The notes under the pieces: generated by a model
Databases searched by the model: none
What the model was told of the DNA's origin: nothing
Seen by the model: the letters and a program-made list of their open reading frames with translations, nothing else
Shown here: piece by piece, positions 15,702 to 24,431 of the stretch
Layout of the letters: each line of letters begins with the position of its first letter
Numbering within the stretch: the stretch's first letter is position 1
Assembly (NCBI GenBank): GCA_025056455.1
Contig: JANWVY010000001.1
Span: forward strand, 381,757 to 445,756
Direction: 5' to 3'
DNA from: Bryobacteraceae bacterium
GTDB lineage: Bacteria; Acidobacteriota; Terriglobia; Bryobacterales; Bryobacteraceae
DNA length: 64,000 nucleotides
Program-made: the position numbers and the translations under genes

Positions 15702-16910
15702 CTAACGGCGGGGCTGGCTCAACAGTCCGCTCAGCCTCTCGAGCTGCCGCTCGAGGTCCCGCTCCTCGGCCCTGGCTTTTTCGATCGCCTGCTTGAGACT
15801 CGCGACTTCGGCCTCCAGCTTGGCGCAGCTTTCCTCGATTTGGGTCAATTCTGGATTCTGGCGAAATTTGGAAGCCACGCCCAGCCACCGCGCCAAGTCA
15901 CGGCCAATCACCTCGCGGCCTCGCTTGAGGGTGAGGCGGACCATCACATCGCCAGACTGGTGGGCGTAGGCCAGCGTGCCCGTTTGCAAAAGGCTGGCAT
16001 CGAGCCCAATCGGGGTTAAACGAAAACCGTCGGTAATTTCGAACTCCGCTTGGTCGGCCTCACGAACCAGGCGGCTATGCCGGTTCCACTCGATGTGCAA
16101 ATGTCCGCCCTCGGCGAGGACTTTTAGGCCGACCTGGTCTTTACTCCCGGGCGCAGCCTCGCGGCTGGCAAACTGCGGAATCCCAAAAACCACAAAAAAT
16201 ATAACTAAAAGCGCTGCGGCAAGGATGGGAATTTTAGGCGTTGCTTTCACGGGCGCTCGCGCAGGCCGTGCGAGCTGTTCGCTCGAAATACCGCTAGGCG
16301 GTTCGGGCTCTGAAGCAGATCCCAACGAAACTGATGGATTCGGCTCGAGCATCTTCTCCGCCGGGCGCGCGCCTTCGATAATGAACTCCCGGTACGATGT
16401 CTCCGTCCGCACCAAGCCGCCGTCTTCGCGAACGAAAAAGCCAGCCTGCGTTGGGCGGCCTTTCACCGGGTGCAACACCAAGACGACTTGCCAGGGCTCA
16501 GGAAAAAAGCGATTGTAGATTTCTAAATCTTCCTCGCTCAGACAAACGCCCCTTTTGGTATGGGAAACAAAGAATCCCAGCAGGACCAGCGCGTTGAGCT
16601 GTGGATCGCGTTCCGCTTGTTCTAGCTGCTGAACCAGCAGGTCGCGGTCGCGGCCGGAGAGGAGGAATCCAGGACCGCGCGCGTGTTCGCACTCCACCTG
16701 CCGCCAATCCAAAATTCGAAGCCGCGTTTCCTCACGCTCGCCAAAAAGCAGGCCACCAACTTCCAGGCCTCCGCGGCTGAGACGGCGGAAGGCGGAAAGC
16801 GCCAGCCCGTTCAATTGTTCGAGAAGCGCCGCTGGGATCTCGATTGAATAACGGCTTTCTGGGGCGCTCCAGAGCAAGATCGGCTGATTGTGTGAGCTGT
16901 CAGCCGGCAA
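15702..16910 (-). CDS. Membrane protein with degenerate JAMM/MPN-like domain and C-terminal coiled coil
   Basis: No family recognised for the whole protein. With the TTG start at 16910, which has AGGAGG just upstream, it has 402 residues; the frame is open to a TTG at 16991. The N-terminal 165 residues follow the JAMM metalloprotease pattern: Glu50 in GLEVGGLLFGE, then GFFVSH-T with V115, S116 and H117, then L-S125-E-E-D128. In active JAMM enzymes the block is H-x-H...S-x-x-D, so the first His ligand is Val here while Glu, second His, Ser and Asp remain; activity is doubtful. One membrane segment at about 226-243 (LAAALLVIFFVVFGIP), then a beta-rich segment and a coiled coil (LEAEVASLKQAIEKARAEER). 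It follows the PEGA kinase gene on the same strand, so the two may share an operon. Confidence 0.6.
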   Translation of the reverse strand: MPADSSHNQPILLWSAPESRYSIEIPAALLEQLNGLALSAFRRLSRGGLEVGGLLFGEREETRLRILDWRQVECEHARGPGFLLSGRDRDLLVQQLEQAERDPQLNALVLLGFFVSHTKRGVCLSEEDLEIYNRFFPEPWQVVLVLHPVKGRPTQAGFFVREDGGLVRTETSYREFIIEGARPAEKMLEPNPSVSLGSASEPEPPSGISSEQLARPARAPVKATPKIPILAAALLVIFFVVFGIPQFASREAAPGSKDQVGLKVLAEGGHLHIEWNRHSRLVREADQAEFEITDGFRLTPIGLDASLLQTGTLAYAHQSGDVMVRLTLKRGREVIGRDLARWLGVASKFRQNPELTQIEESCAKLEAEVASLKQAIEKARAEERDLERQLERLSGLLSQPRR

Positions 16911-17034
16911 TCTCCCTCCTCTGGATGAACAAGCGCGTTTCTTTGAGGTAGGAAGTCGTCCAGCGCCGCCACTTAGCTGCCCTTCGGTCAATCTGAGCGA
17001 TCCGGAATCTCATGGGAATTGATTTTCCGCTAGC

Positions 17035-18885
17035 TTATTGTGTCCACGCGACGTCAATATTTGAGACCACGCCGTCTTTGATTTCAATATCGTACTGCTC
17101 CTTGCGCTGGCCTTCTTTGACGAGCTCAAGATGATAGCGACCGGTGGGCAGAGTGAAGCTCGCTGGGGTTTTCTCCCGTCGCTCCTGGCCGTTCAAAATG
17201 ATGGTGGCTCCCGGAGGAGTGGTGCGAATGGTCAACGTTCCAAGCGCTCGTTCCATGGTGATGAGAATTTCGCGATCCTGCGGAATCTGAAAGATCCGAG
17301 ACTGCAAGCGATAACCCTCGAGAGAGGCCGTTAGGGTGTGGCGCCCAGAGCTGAGCGTCATCTGGCAAGGCGCCGTACAGCTCCGGCTGGCCAGTCCATC
17401 GAAAATGATTTTGGCGCCTGGAGGCACAGTCGCCACAAAATATGTGGCTTCCTCCATCACTTTCTCGCTGGGCTTAACTTTCTCGACGGCTTTGACTGGA
17501 GCAGTAACCGCTGGCGAGGGGGCAGGCGTGGAAACCGGCTTTGTTTCCGGGGACGGGATCGCCTCAGAAGGGGACGCTGCGGCGGTTGGCTCGGCTTCTG
17601 GAGCAGAGGAAGATTCTTGCGCTGGAATGATTGAGGGAGGGGGTGGGGGAACGGAAGAGGGTACGGAGGCAGCTGCGGGCCCGATGGGAGAGGGCTTGGT
17701 GCTTTCCATCGCCCCTTGCTCCACGGCGGCCGGCTGGGCTGGTGCGACCGGCTGGTCGTTATGAAATAACAGGAAACGGCCCAGTAAGGCCAGCACACCA
17801 AGACTGAAGGAACCCGCGATAAAAGCCAGAACAACGCGCCGCCGTTTGGATTTCGATGGAGCTTCCGCCCTCGTTTCTTCCGCAAGGAGAGGGGGCCGGT
17901 CGCTTTGAGGGAGCCTGGGTAGCGGTTTCAGTCCCTGCGATGGCGCGGCCACTGGCTGCGACTGGCCTGGGTTCGGAAACCGTAACTCCCGAGAAAGCGC
18001 CACCGGAACTTCCTCAGCCACGGTTTCTTGTGTCTCGACAGCCCCGCTCTGCATGGGCTCCCAGTTGGGTTTCGCCTGGCAGGCGTTCGCAAGCGCGCGA
18101 GCAAAATCCCCACAGCTGGGATAGCGCTGGTGCGGATCTTTGTGCAGCGCACGCCGCAACACGACGTCCACGCCAGCGCCCAAGGTCGGATTGAGCCGGT
18201 GGGCAGGAATGAATTCCTCGTTCACAATTTTGAACATCAAGGAAGGCAGCGTGCTTCCAGCAAAGGGTTTCTCCCCGGTGAGCATTTGATAGGCGATCAC
18301 GGCGAGAGCGAATTGATCGGTGCGGCCGTCGGTCGGCCGGTCCGTAATTTGCTCCGGCGACATGTAGCTCGGAGTTCCGAGTACGAAGCCCGATTGCGTA
18401 GCTTGGTGAGAGAGGAATTTGGCTACGCCGAAATCGGTGATCTTCACCCGGTTACCAGGGGCGATCAGCAAGTTGCCAGGCTTGATGTCGCGGTGTACGA
18501 TGCCTTTGCTATGGGCGTAGTCGAGCGCCGCTGCGGTTTGTTCGATGATGCTAAGCAACTGGTCCTTGCCGATGCGGCCCTGGCTCAGCAAAGCTTCAAG
18601 CGAAGGGCCGTCGACAAACTCCATGAACACATAGCCCACGCCATCCTGTTCCTGCACGTCGTAAATGGTGACGATCCCAGGATGGGACAACACGCCAGCC
18701 GACCGCGCCTCCCGCACTAAGCGCTGGCGGAGAAACTCGCGTTCTTTCGGGTCGTCGACGTCTTTGAGCCGGATCGTTTTGATCGCTACCGTCCGGCCAA
18801 TCGCCGGATCCTCGGCCCGATACACCACGCCCATCGCTCCGCGCCCCAGCTCGCCCGTTACGCGGTAGCGGCCAATTTGTTGCAT
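17035..18885 (-). CDS. Membrane serine/threonine protein kinase with C-terminal PEGA repeats
   Basis: Hanks-type kinase (616 residues). Kinase domain about 6-270: glycine loop GELGRGAMGVVY, the lysine in VAIKTIRL, catalytic loop HRDIKPGNLLI, DFG in ITDFGVAKFL, activation segment GTPSYMSPEQI, all intact. A long Pro/Ala/Ser-rich linker with a transmembrane helix (FIAGSFSLGVLALLGRFLLF, about 345-370) separates it from two PEGA beta-domains outside the cell (VPPGAKIIFDG and TPPGATIILNG), which are thought to contact surface components. A Cys pair in the first PEGA domain (SCTAPC) could form a disulfide. The architecture is common in acidobacteria and myxobacteria. It reads into the pseudo-JAMM gene 124 bp downstream, which may encode a partner or substrate (inference). 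Confidence 0.92.
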   Translation of the reverse strand: MQQIGRYRVTGELGRGAMGVVYRAEDPAIGRTVAIKTIRLKDVDDPKEREFLRQRLVREARSAGVLSHPGIVTIYDVQEQDGVGYVFMEFVDGPSLEALLSQGRIGKDQLLSIIEQTAAALDYAHSKGIVHRDIKPGNLLIAPGNRVKITDFGVAKFLSHQATQSGFVLGTPSYMSPEQITDRPTDGRTDQFALAVIAYQMLTGEKPFAGSTLPSLMFKIVNEEFIPAHRLNPTLGAGVDVVLRRALHKDPHQRYPSCGDFARALANACQAKPNWEPMQSGAVETQETVAEEVPVALSRELRFPNPGQSQPVAAPSQGLKPLPRLPQSDRPPLLAEETRAEAPSKSKRRRVVLAFIAGSFSLGVLALLGRFLLFHNDQPVAPAQPAAVEQGAMESTKPSPIGPAAASVPSSVPPPPPSIIPAQESSSAPEAEPTAAASPSEAIPSPETKPVSTPAPSPAVTAPVKAVEKVKPSEKVMEEATYFVATVPPGAKIIFDGLASRSCTAPCQMTLSSGRHTLTASLEGYRLQSRIFQIPQDREILITMERALGTLTIRTTPPGATIILNGQERREKTPASFTLPTGRYHLELVKEGQRKEQYDIEIKDGVVSNIDVAWTQ

Positions 18886-18930
18886 CCTTCGACCCTTCCA
18901 TTCTAGCGCCGCCCGTCGCGCTGCCGTTGC

Positions 18931-18936
18931 TACAAT
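18931..18936 (+). promoter_or_regulatory. Extended -10 element upstream of ftsY
   Basis: TACAAT preceded by TGC (TGnTACAAT) 24 bp before the ftsY ATG. No good -35 hexamer is visible. GAGGA follows directly but is too far from the ATG to act as ribosome binding site. Confidence 0.42.
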
Positions 18937-18960
18937 GAGGATTCAACTCCGCATCATTCC

Positions 18961-19917
18961 ATGTTTCGATCCCTCTTCGGCTCTACCACCGAAAACGAAC
19001 CGAACCTTCTCGAACGGCTCAAGCAAGGCATCCAGAAGACGCGAGCGGGTTTCGTTTCCATGCTGGACGATGCCCTGCACGGCAAGAAGGTCATTGACGC
19101 TGACTTGCTGGAGGAGCTCGAATACTCCCTGATTACGGCCGACATTGGCGTCCGTACGGCCAGTGAAGTAATTGAAAGCGTGCGCCAGCGCGTAGACCGC
19201 CACTTGGTGAATGACGCCAGCGAGATCCGATCACTCATTCGCCAGCACTTGATTGAGGTGTTGCAGGCCTCGGAAACTCCCACACCTCTCGTGACGGAGC
19301 CTCCCGCTGTCGTGATGGTGGTTGGCGTCAACGGCGCTGGGAAGACAACTACCATTGGCAAGCTCGCCCACCGCTTCAAGGCCGAAGGACGGAGCGTTCT
19401 GCTATGCGCAGCCGACACTTTCCGCGCCGCAGCGATCGAACAGCTCGAAGTATGGGGCCAGCGCACCGGAGCCGAAGTGGTCCGCCAGCGGCAAGGATCC
19501 GATCCAAGCGCGGTTCTTTTTGACGCTCTGCAATCAGCCAAGGCGCGTCGCATCGACTACGTCATTGTGGACACTGCCGGCAGACTTCACACCAAGGCCA
19601 ACTTGATGGCCGAACTTGAGAAGATGACGCGAACTGCAAAGCGAGTGGTTCCTGGCGCACCCCATGAAGTTCTGCTTGTCCTGGACGCAACCACAGGACA
19701 GAACGGCTTAGAACAGGCAAAACACTTTACCGAATCAAGCGGAGTGACGGGCATCGTGCTCACGAAACTCGATGGTACGGCCAAGGGCGGCGTTGTGATT
19801 GCCATTGCGCGGGAATTGAATTTGCCAATTCGCTACATCGGTGTAGGAGAACAAGTGAACGACCTTTTGCCGTTTGAGCCAGAACGCTTCGTCGAATCCT
19901 TGTTTGAAACTTCATGA
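18961..19917 (+). CDS. ftsY: Signal recognition particle receptor FtsY
   Basis: SRP GTPase receptor that docks ribosome-SRP complexes at the membrane. The 318-residue protein is the short form: an NG domain with only a brief N-terminal extension, without the long acidic A domain of E. coli FtsY. N domain helices about 15-100. G domain: [14 protein letters not shown] (122-135), [11 protein letters not shown] with the family-specific insertion, [16 protein letters not shown] and the closing [21 protein letters not shown]. The gene stop overlaps the ribD start by 4 bp (ATGA), so an SRP receptor gene is translationally coupled to riboflavin biosynthesis genes. The SRP RNA is at 12888-12994; ffh is not in the window. 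Confidence 0.96.
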   Translation: MFRSLFGSTTENEPNLLERLKQGIQKTRAGFVSMLDDALHGKKVIDADLLEELEYSLITADIGVRTASEVIESVRQRVDRHLVNDASEIRSLIRQHLIEVLQASETPTPLVTEPPAVVMVVGVNGAGKTTTIGKLAHRFKAEGRSVLLCAADTFRAAAIEQLEVWGQRTGAEVVRQRQGSDPSAVLFDALQSAKARRIDYVIVDTAGRLHTKANLMAELEKMTRTAKRVVPGAPHEVLLVLDATTGQNGLEQAKHFTESSGVTGIVLTKLDGTAKGGVVIAIARELNLPIRYIGVGEQVNDLLPFEPERFVESLFETS

Positions 19918-21014
19918 AGGTGGACTATCTGGGGCAAGCCCTGGAACTGGCGCGCCAGGGAGAAGGGCAAACGAGTCCCAATCCCATGGTGGGCGCGGTT
20001 GTGGTCCGGGAAGGTGAAGTCGTCGGCCGCGGCTACCACGTCTGGGCGCGGCGAAAACATGCGGAGATTCTGGCCCTGGAAGAAGCGGGCGAGCGAGCGC
20101 GTGGCGCCACGCTGTATGTCTCACTGGAGCCTTGTTCGCACCAGGGACGAACGCCGCCCTGCACTCAGGCCATCATTGCCGCGGGCGTTTCCAAAGTCGT
20201 CGCCCCCCTTGCCGACCCCAATCCGCTAGTTTGCGGTCGGGGATTTGAACAATTGCGCCAGGCCGGCGTCGCGGTGGAGATCGACGAGCGCTGGGCGGCT
20301 CAAGCGCGGAAACTCAACGAGGCTTTTTTTCATTTTCAAAAAACACGCCGGCCCCTAGTGACACTGAAATCCGCTTTAACGCTAGATGGAAAGATCGCCG
20401 CGCCTATGGATAACGACGGCTGGATCACCAGCGAGCGGGCGCGCGCCCATGTACAATCCCTGCGCCATGCCTCCGACTGTATTCTCACCGGTATTGGCAC
20501 GGTTTTAAGCGACGACTGTCTACTGACCGACCGCACGGGTCTACCACGCAGCCGGCCCTTGATGCGCCTGGTCGTCGATTCTCAGCTGCGCATTCCGCTG
20601 AACTCGAAGATGGTGGCCAGCGCGGCCGGCGATCTGACGGTAGTGACTACCTCTGCGGCTAGCCCTGAGCGGCGGGCTGCGCTCCAGGACAAGGGGGTGG
20701 GAGTGATCGTCTTCGATGGCAAAGACGGCAGGACGGATCTGGCAGCCCTCGTAGAGTGGCTCGGCGCGCAACAGTATTTGTCGTTAATGATCGAAGCAGG
20801 AAGCATGGTGAACTGGGCGGCGCTTGAGGCGGGTATTGTGGATCGCATTTTTTTCTACTACGCTCCGAAAATTCTTGGCGGTACAAAATCGCTGCCGGTC
20901 GCTGGCGGTACGGGAAAACGCAGCCGCAAGGAAGCCATTCAATTAGAGAACCTCAGCGTCCACTTGATTCCGCCGGATGAATTCGCCGTGGAATGTTATC
21001 TGCGAAAGGATTAG
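19914..21014 (+). CDS. ribD: Bifunctional riboflavin biosynthesis protein RibD (deaminase/reductase)
   Basis: Catalyses the deamination and the following side-chain reduction of the pyrimidine intermediate in riboflavin synthesis. The N-terminal deaminase domain has the zinc motif HAEILAL and [11 protein letters not shown] with the expected Cys residues; NPMVGAVVV precedes it. The C-terminal reductase domain starts at [17 protein letters not shown] and includes [14 protein letters not shown] and ILGG near the end. 366 residues is the usual length. Start and stop codons are coupled: ATGA overlap with ftsY, and ribE begins 3 bp after the ribD stop. No FMN riboswitch precedes it, since ftsY is directly upstream. 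Confidence 0.95.
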   Translation: MKVDYLGQALELARQGEGQTSPNPMVGAVVVREGEVVGRGYHVWARRKHAEILALEEAGERARGATLYVSLEPCSHQGRTPPCTQAIIAAGVSKVVAPLADPNPLVCGRGFEQLRQAGVAVEIDERWAAQARKLNEAFFHFQKTRRPLVTLKSALTLDGKIAAPMDNDGWITSERARAHVQSLRHASDCILTGIGTVLSDDCLLTDRTGLPRSRPLMRLVVDSQLRIPLNSKMVASAAGDLTVVTTSAASPERRAALQDKGVGVIVFDGKDGRTDLAALVEWLGAQQYLSLMIEAGSMVNWAALEAGIVDRIFFYYAPKILGGTKSLPVAGGTGKRSRKEAIQLENLSVHLIPPDEFAVECYLRKD

Positions 21015-21017
21015 ACG

Positions 21018-21659
21018 GTGTTTACAGGCATCATCGAGGAAGTAGGCCGCCTCGTAGGGCTCGAGCAGCAAGCGGCTGGAGCACGAATTCGAATCGCTTG
21101 TAGTAGGATTCTCGAGGACGCCGCGCTGGGTTGCAGCGTCGCGGTGAACGGCGTATGCCTGACGGCAGTCGAGCTTTCCTCCACTCATTTTGTTGCCGAT
21201 TTGGCGCCCGAAACGCTCCGGCGCACCAACTTGGGAGATCTCGAGGGGGGCGATGCGGTGAACTTGGAGCGAGCCCTCAAAGCCGGAGCTCGCATGGACG
21301 GGCACATCGTGCAGGGCCACGTCGACGCTACTGGCGAGCTGCTCTCGCTCGAAGAGCTCGGGGCTGGAAACTGGTGGCTGCGCATTCGCGTTCCTGCCGA
21401 GGTTGAGCGCTATCTCGTGTATAAAGGCTCGGTTGCCGTTGATGGTATCAGCCTCACTGTCGCGGCCATCGAAGGGGACATTCTTTCCATCGCAATCGTT
21501 CCGCATACCTATCGCAACACAGCCTTGGCGGCGCGCCGTCCGGGTGGGCGTCTGAATTTGGAATGTGACGTCCTCGCCAAGTATGTGGAAAAATTGCTGA
21601 GCCGCATGGACCGCCGCGAGGCTCTGAGTTTGCAGAAACTCGAAGAGATGGGCTATTGA
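21018..21659 (+). CDS. ribE: Riboflavin synthase alpha chain
   Basis: Joins two lumazine molecules to give riboflavin. Two tandem lumazine-binding domains are visible: MFTGIIEEVGRL at the start with SVAVNGVCLTAVEL, then GHIVQGHVDATG and GSVAVDGISLTVAAI in the second half, ending with VDVLAKYVEKLL-like sequence (CDVLAKYVEKLL). 213 residues is typical. The start is GTG at 21018. The lumazine synthase and GTP cyclohydrolase/DHBP synthase genes do not follow; the next gene converges from the other strand. Confidence 0.95.
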   Translation: MFTGIIEEVGRLVGLEQQAAGARIRIACSRILEDAALGCSVAVNGVCLTAVELSSTHFVADLAPETLRRTNLGDLEGGDAVNLERALKAGARMDGHIVQGHVDATGELLSLEELGAGNWWLRIRVPAEVERYLVYKGSVAVDGISLTVAAIEGDILSIAIVPHTYRNTALAARRPGGRLNLECDVLAKYVEKLLSRMDRREALSLQKLEEMGY

Positions 21660-21782
21660 CGGGCTGTTGAGCTGCCTGCAGGCCGCCATTGGAGATTCGA
21701 GCAAGGGAAACTCACGACGCTAGTATTTCGGTCCGTTCCACGCCCCCGGACGCACCCTGCCAGATTCTGGACTCGGGAAAAG

Positions 21783-22736
21783 CTAGGACCTCAGTTCTTC
21801 GGCGATTTCCGCCGCCACTCGGCGGGCCTCCTCCACTTGGTGCGTTTCAAAACTGATGGCTCCCACTCGAGGATGACCCCCGCCGCCGTAGCGCTCGCAA
21901 ATTGTCGCCAAGTTGTGCGTCACAGGGCGGGGAGCCCAAGGATTGGAACCGACAGAAACTTTCGCCCGAAAGCTCGACACACTCACCGACACCGTGTAGA
22001 CCGATTCCGGAAACAAGTAGTAGGGGATGAATTTGTTATAGCCATCCAAACCTTCTTCCACAAGGTCAAAAAACAACACCCCATCGCGGTAGACCGACTT
22101 GCGCTGGATGATACCAATCGATCGCAGATGGCGTTCGTAGAGAGGTTTGTAGACTTCCTGCACCTCGGGCCGGGAAATGATCTGTTCTAGACTCTCCGAC
22201 ATCATGTGACGGATGATCTGCTGGACGAGATCCGAGCCCTTGGAGCCTTCAATGGTGAGAGTTAGCTTCATGGCAGGCGCACCGAGCTCAACGGCTTCTT
22301 TCGCGCTGGCATATTGCGCGCCGTCGATGATGTCCGCCCATTTCACGAGTTCTTCAAGATCTGCGGCGTGATAGCCCCACCGCTGACGGACGACGTCGGC
22401 AATAAACTTGGTACACGAGCGATATTCGGGATCGTAGAATTTTTTGCCGCTCGTATCCCGGCGGAAGTGCTCTCCGTCTTCGGGCCGCAAAAACGCGCTC
22501 TGGTGGTGGTCGAACCACCAAGTGAGGTTGGGATGCGGGGAGTATTTAAAATCCACAATGGCGTTCTCGTCGCCGTCAAACATGCTGTCATCAAACAGCT
22601 GCGATGCCTTGTGCGCCATGCCCGTGTAGAGAAACTCGGCGTCAGGTGCAAAAGTATCCCGATAAAAGCGGCTGAAGTAGGCCGCCGACGCCGCCCCATC
22701 AAAACAGTGGTCATGGTGTAGGACGCGGATGCGCAT
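21783..22736 (-). CDS. DHH-family phosphoesterase
   Basis: Predicted manganese phosphoesterase of the DHH superfamily (RecJ, pyrophosphatase, NrnA and exopolyphosphatase relatives), 317 residues. Motifs: LHHDHCFDGAAS with D9 and D13 near the start, D62 in AIVDF, the signature DHH at 76-78 (WWFDHHQS), and GGGHPRVGAISF near residue 280 as in the C-terminal DHHA1-type nucleic-acid or substrate-binding part. Substrate unknown; short oligonucleotides or nucleotide phosphates are possible. I chose the ATG at 22736. The frame stays open to 22916, but that region is a low-complexity purine-rich repeat and codes for an improbable charged tail. Downstream of the aminotransferase gene on the same strand. 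Confidence 0.82.
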   Translation of the reverse strand: MRIRVLHHDHCFDGAASAAYFSRFYRDTFAPDAEFLYTGMAHKASQLFDDSMFDGDENAIVDFKYSPHPNLTWWFDHHQSAFLRPEDGEHFRRDTSGKKFYDPEYRSCTKFIADVVRQRWGYHAADLEELVKWADIIDGAQYASAKEAVELGAPAMKLTLTIEGSKGSDLVQQIIRHMMSESLEQIISRPEVQEVYKPLYERHLRSIGIIQRKSVYRDGVLFFDLVEEGLDGYNKFIPYYLFPESVYTVSVSVSSFRAKVSVGSNPWAPRPVTHNLATICERYGGGGHPRVGAISFETHQVEEARRVAAEIAEELRS

Positions 22737-22799
22737 GTCGCTCTCGGAAGCGGAAAACCCACTAGATTGCCTCAAAAGGCTAGCCGAACGCAAGCATCC

Positions 22800-22925
22800 C
22801 CACTGGCCGAACCTGGCCGCCTCCCTGGCCTCATCCCCCGCCTTGTCGCCTACCTTGCCCCTCTTGCCCCACCTTGGCCCGCTTGCCTCCCTCGCCATTC
22901 TGGCGCCCCCTGCCACCTCACCTCT
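22800..22925. repeat. Purine-rich degenerate tandem repeat, about 9-nt period
   Basis: On the minus (transcribed) strand this tract is strongly G and A rich and consists of units such as GGCGAGGGA, GGCAAGCGG, GGCAAGAGG, GGCAAGGTA and GGCCAGGGA. Several GG/GGG runs are spaced closely enough to allow G-quadruplexes. It separates the aminotransferase gene from the DHH gene. It is open in the DHH frame but I think it is untranslated. Confidence 0.55.
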
Positions 22926-22948
22926 TCACTTGAGGCGCTGACATAAGG

Positions 22949-24259
22949 CTAGGCCAATACGGCCGCTTGTTTTGTCACCTGCGCCAAGGCGCGATCAAGG
23001 AGCCGCGCAAACTCATCGACATCCGATTTCGAAATGTTTAAGGGCGGGGCGATACGCAACAGATTGCCCCAAAGTCCGCCCTTGCCGATCAAAAGTCCCT
23101 CTTGGCGAGCAGCCTCGAGCACGAGATTGGTTTCGCTTCCAGCCGGTTGCTTGGTCTGCCGGTCGCGCACCAGTTCCACCCCCTGCATCAAACCCATGCC
23201 CCGAACATCGCCAATGAGCGGGTATTTCTCGGCCAGCTCTTCCAGACGCGAACGCAAATACTGCCCGACCTCGGCTGCGTTTTTCCGCAGGTCTTGCTGC
23301 TCGATGAAATCGAGAACGGCCTTTGCGGCAGTGGTGGAGAGAGGATTGCCGCCGAAGGTAGACAGCGTGATGCCAACCACCGAATCAGCGATCTCGGGCT
23401 TGGCCGCCGTGAGCCCGATCGGCAAGCCATTGGCCAGGCCTTTCGCCGATGTGATCACATCGGGCTCAACGCCATAGTGCTCGATACCAAACCATTTGTC
23501 ACCGGTACGGCCCCACCCCGTCTGGACCTCATCACTAATGAAAATGCCGCCATACTGGCGCACAATGTCAGCCACAATGCGGAAGTATTCCCGCGGCGGC
23601 GTGATGAAGCCGCCCGCGCCTTGAATTGGCTCTGCAATCAAGGCAGCGATGCGCCCGCTTGTCGTCGTTTGAATGGTCTCTTCGAGGTTTTTCGCGCAGC
23701 GTAGCTCACACTCCGGATACTTGAGACCGAACGGACAGCGGTAGCAATAGGCGTTATGCGCAAATACCACGCCTGCCTGCGGCGCTCCAGGCAACCTCCA
23801 ATTGGACTGACCCGTTAGGCCCATGGCTTGCGCCGTGCGCCCGTGATAGGAAAAACGGAGGGCGACAATCTCGCTCGAACCGGTGTAACAGCGCGCGGCG
23901 AGAATGGCCGTTTCATTGGCCTCCGTGCCGCTGTTGGTGAAGAAACATTTCCTCAGCGCACCTGCCGGGGAGATCTCGGCGATCTTCTTGGCAAGAGCGA
24001 CTTGCGGTTCGGTGGCATAAAGTGTGGAAACATGAATGAGCCTGTCCAGCTGCGCGTGCAGACGTTCGTTAACAAAGCTGTTTGAGTGGCCGACGCTCAC
24101 GGTCAGGATTCCAGCGAAAAAATCTAAGTACTGCTTGCCGTCATGATCCCAAACGTACTGGTCTTTGGCGTGGCTGATGAGAAGCGGCTCTTTGTAGTAG
24201 TGAAAGACAGCGGGGAACAAGTGCTCTTTGTGGGCGAGCAAAATCTCAGTTTTCGTCAT
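22949..24259 (-). CDS. Class III PLP-dependent aminotransferase
   Basis: Fold-type I aminotransferase (436 residues) of the omega-amino acid / alanine-glyoxylate (AGXT2-like) group. PLP-binding features: TNSGTEANE (108-116), YHGRT (138-142), DEVQTGWGRTG with D243, and the Schiff-base Lys273 in SAKGLANG. A cysteine-rich insertion YCYRCPFGLKYPECELRC (C172, C175, C184, C188) matches a segment I recall in several bacterial members and might bind metal. Substrate could be beta-alanine, 4-aminobutyrate or glyoxylate/alanine; sequence alone does not decide. A promoter lies about 100 bp upstream. The DHH phosphoesterase gene follows after a repeat tract. Confidence 0.88.
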   Translation of the reverse strand: MTKTEILLAHKEHLFPAVFHYYKEPLLISHAKDQYVWDHDGKQYLDFFAGILTVSVGHSNSFVNERLHAQLDRLIHVSTLYATEPQVALAKKIAEISPAGALRKCFFTNSGTEANETAILAARCYTGSSEIVALRFSYHGRTAQAMGLTGQSNWRLPGAPQAGVVFAHNAYCYRCPFGLKYPECELRCAKNLEETIQTTTSGRIAALIAEPIQGAGGFITPPREYFRIVADIVRQYGGIFISDEVQTGWGRTGDKWFGIEHYGVEPDVITSAKGLANGLPIGLTAAKPEIADSVVGITLSTFGGNPLSTTAAKAVLDFIEQQDLRKNAAEVGQYLRSRLEELAEKYPLIGDVRGMGLMQGVELVRDRQTKQPAGSETNLVLEAARQEGLLIGKGGLWGNLLRIAPPLNISKSDVDEFARLLDRALAQVTKQAAVLA

Positions 24260-24356
24260 CGTGAATGGGCCCTCCGGTTGGCCGCTGGCGGCGGTTCAGG
24301 CGTTTTTCTGGCTGTTTCTCAGGTGTTCGCTGCAACCCTAACGACAGCTTGACTTT

Positions 24357-24385
24357 ATTATCACCAAGGCGTCAGACTTTTACAA
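24357..24385 (-). promoter_or_regulatory. Sigma-70 type promoter for the aminotransferase gene
   Basis: On the minus strand: TTGTAA (24385-24380), a 17-bp spacer, GATAAT (24362-24357). Predicted leader of about 90 nt to the ATG at 24259. Confidence 0.5.
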
Positions 24386-24431
24386 AGAAAGCCGATTTTG
24401 TTTGTGAAGTTCCGGCAAGCTCGGAGGTCGC

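Noticed and set aside
20943-21704. 253-codon minus-strand ORF antisense to ribE
   Set aside because: The plus strand carries both lumazine-binding repeats; the ORF has no family match.
24349-24377. TTGACT on the plus strand as a -35 for the beta-barrel gene
   Set aside because: No acceptable -10 is found 16-18 bp downstream (TCAGAC), so only the minus-strand promoter at the same place is reported.
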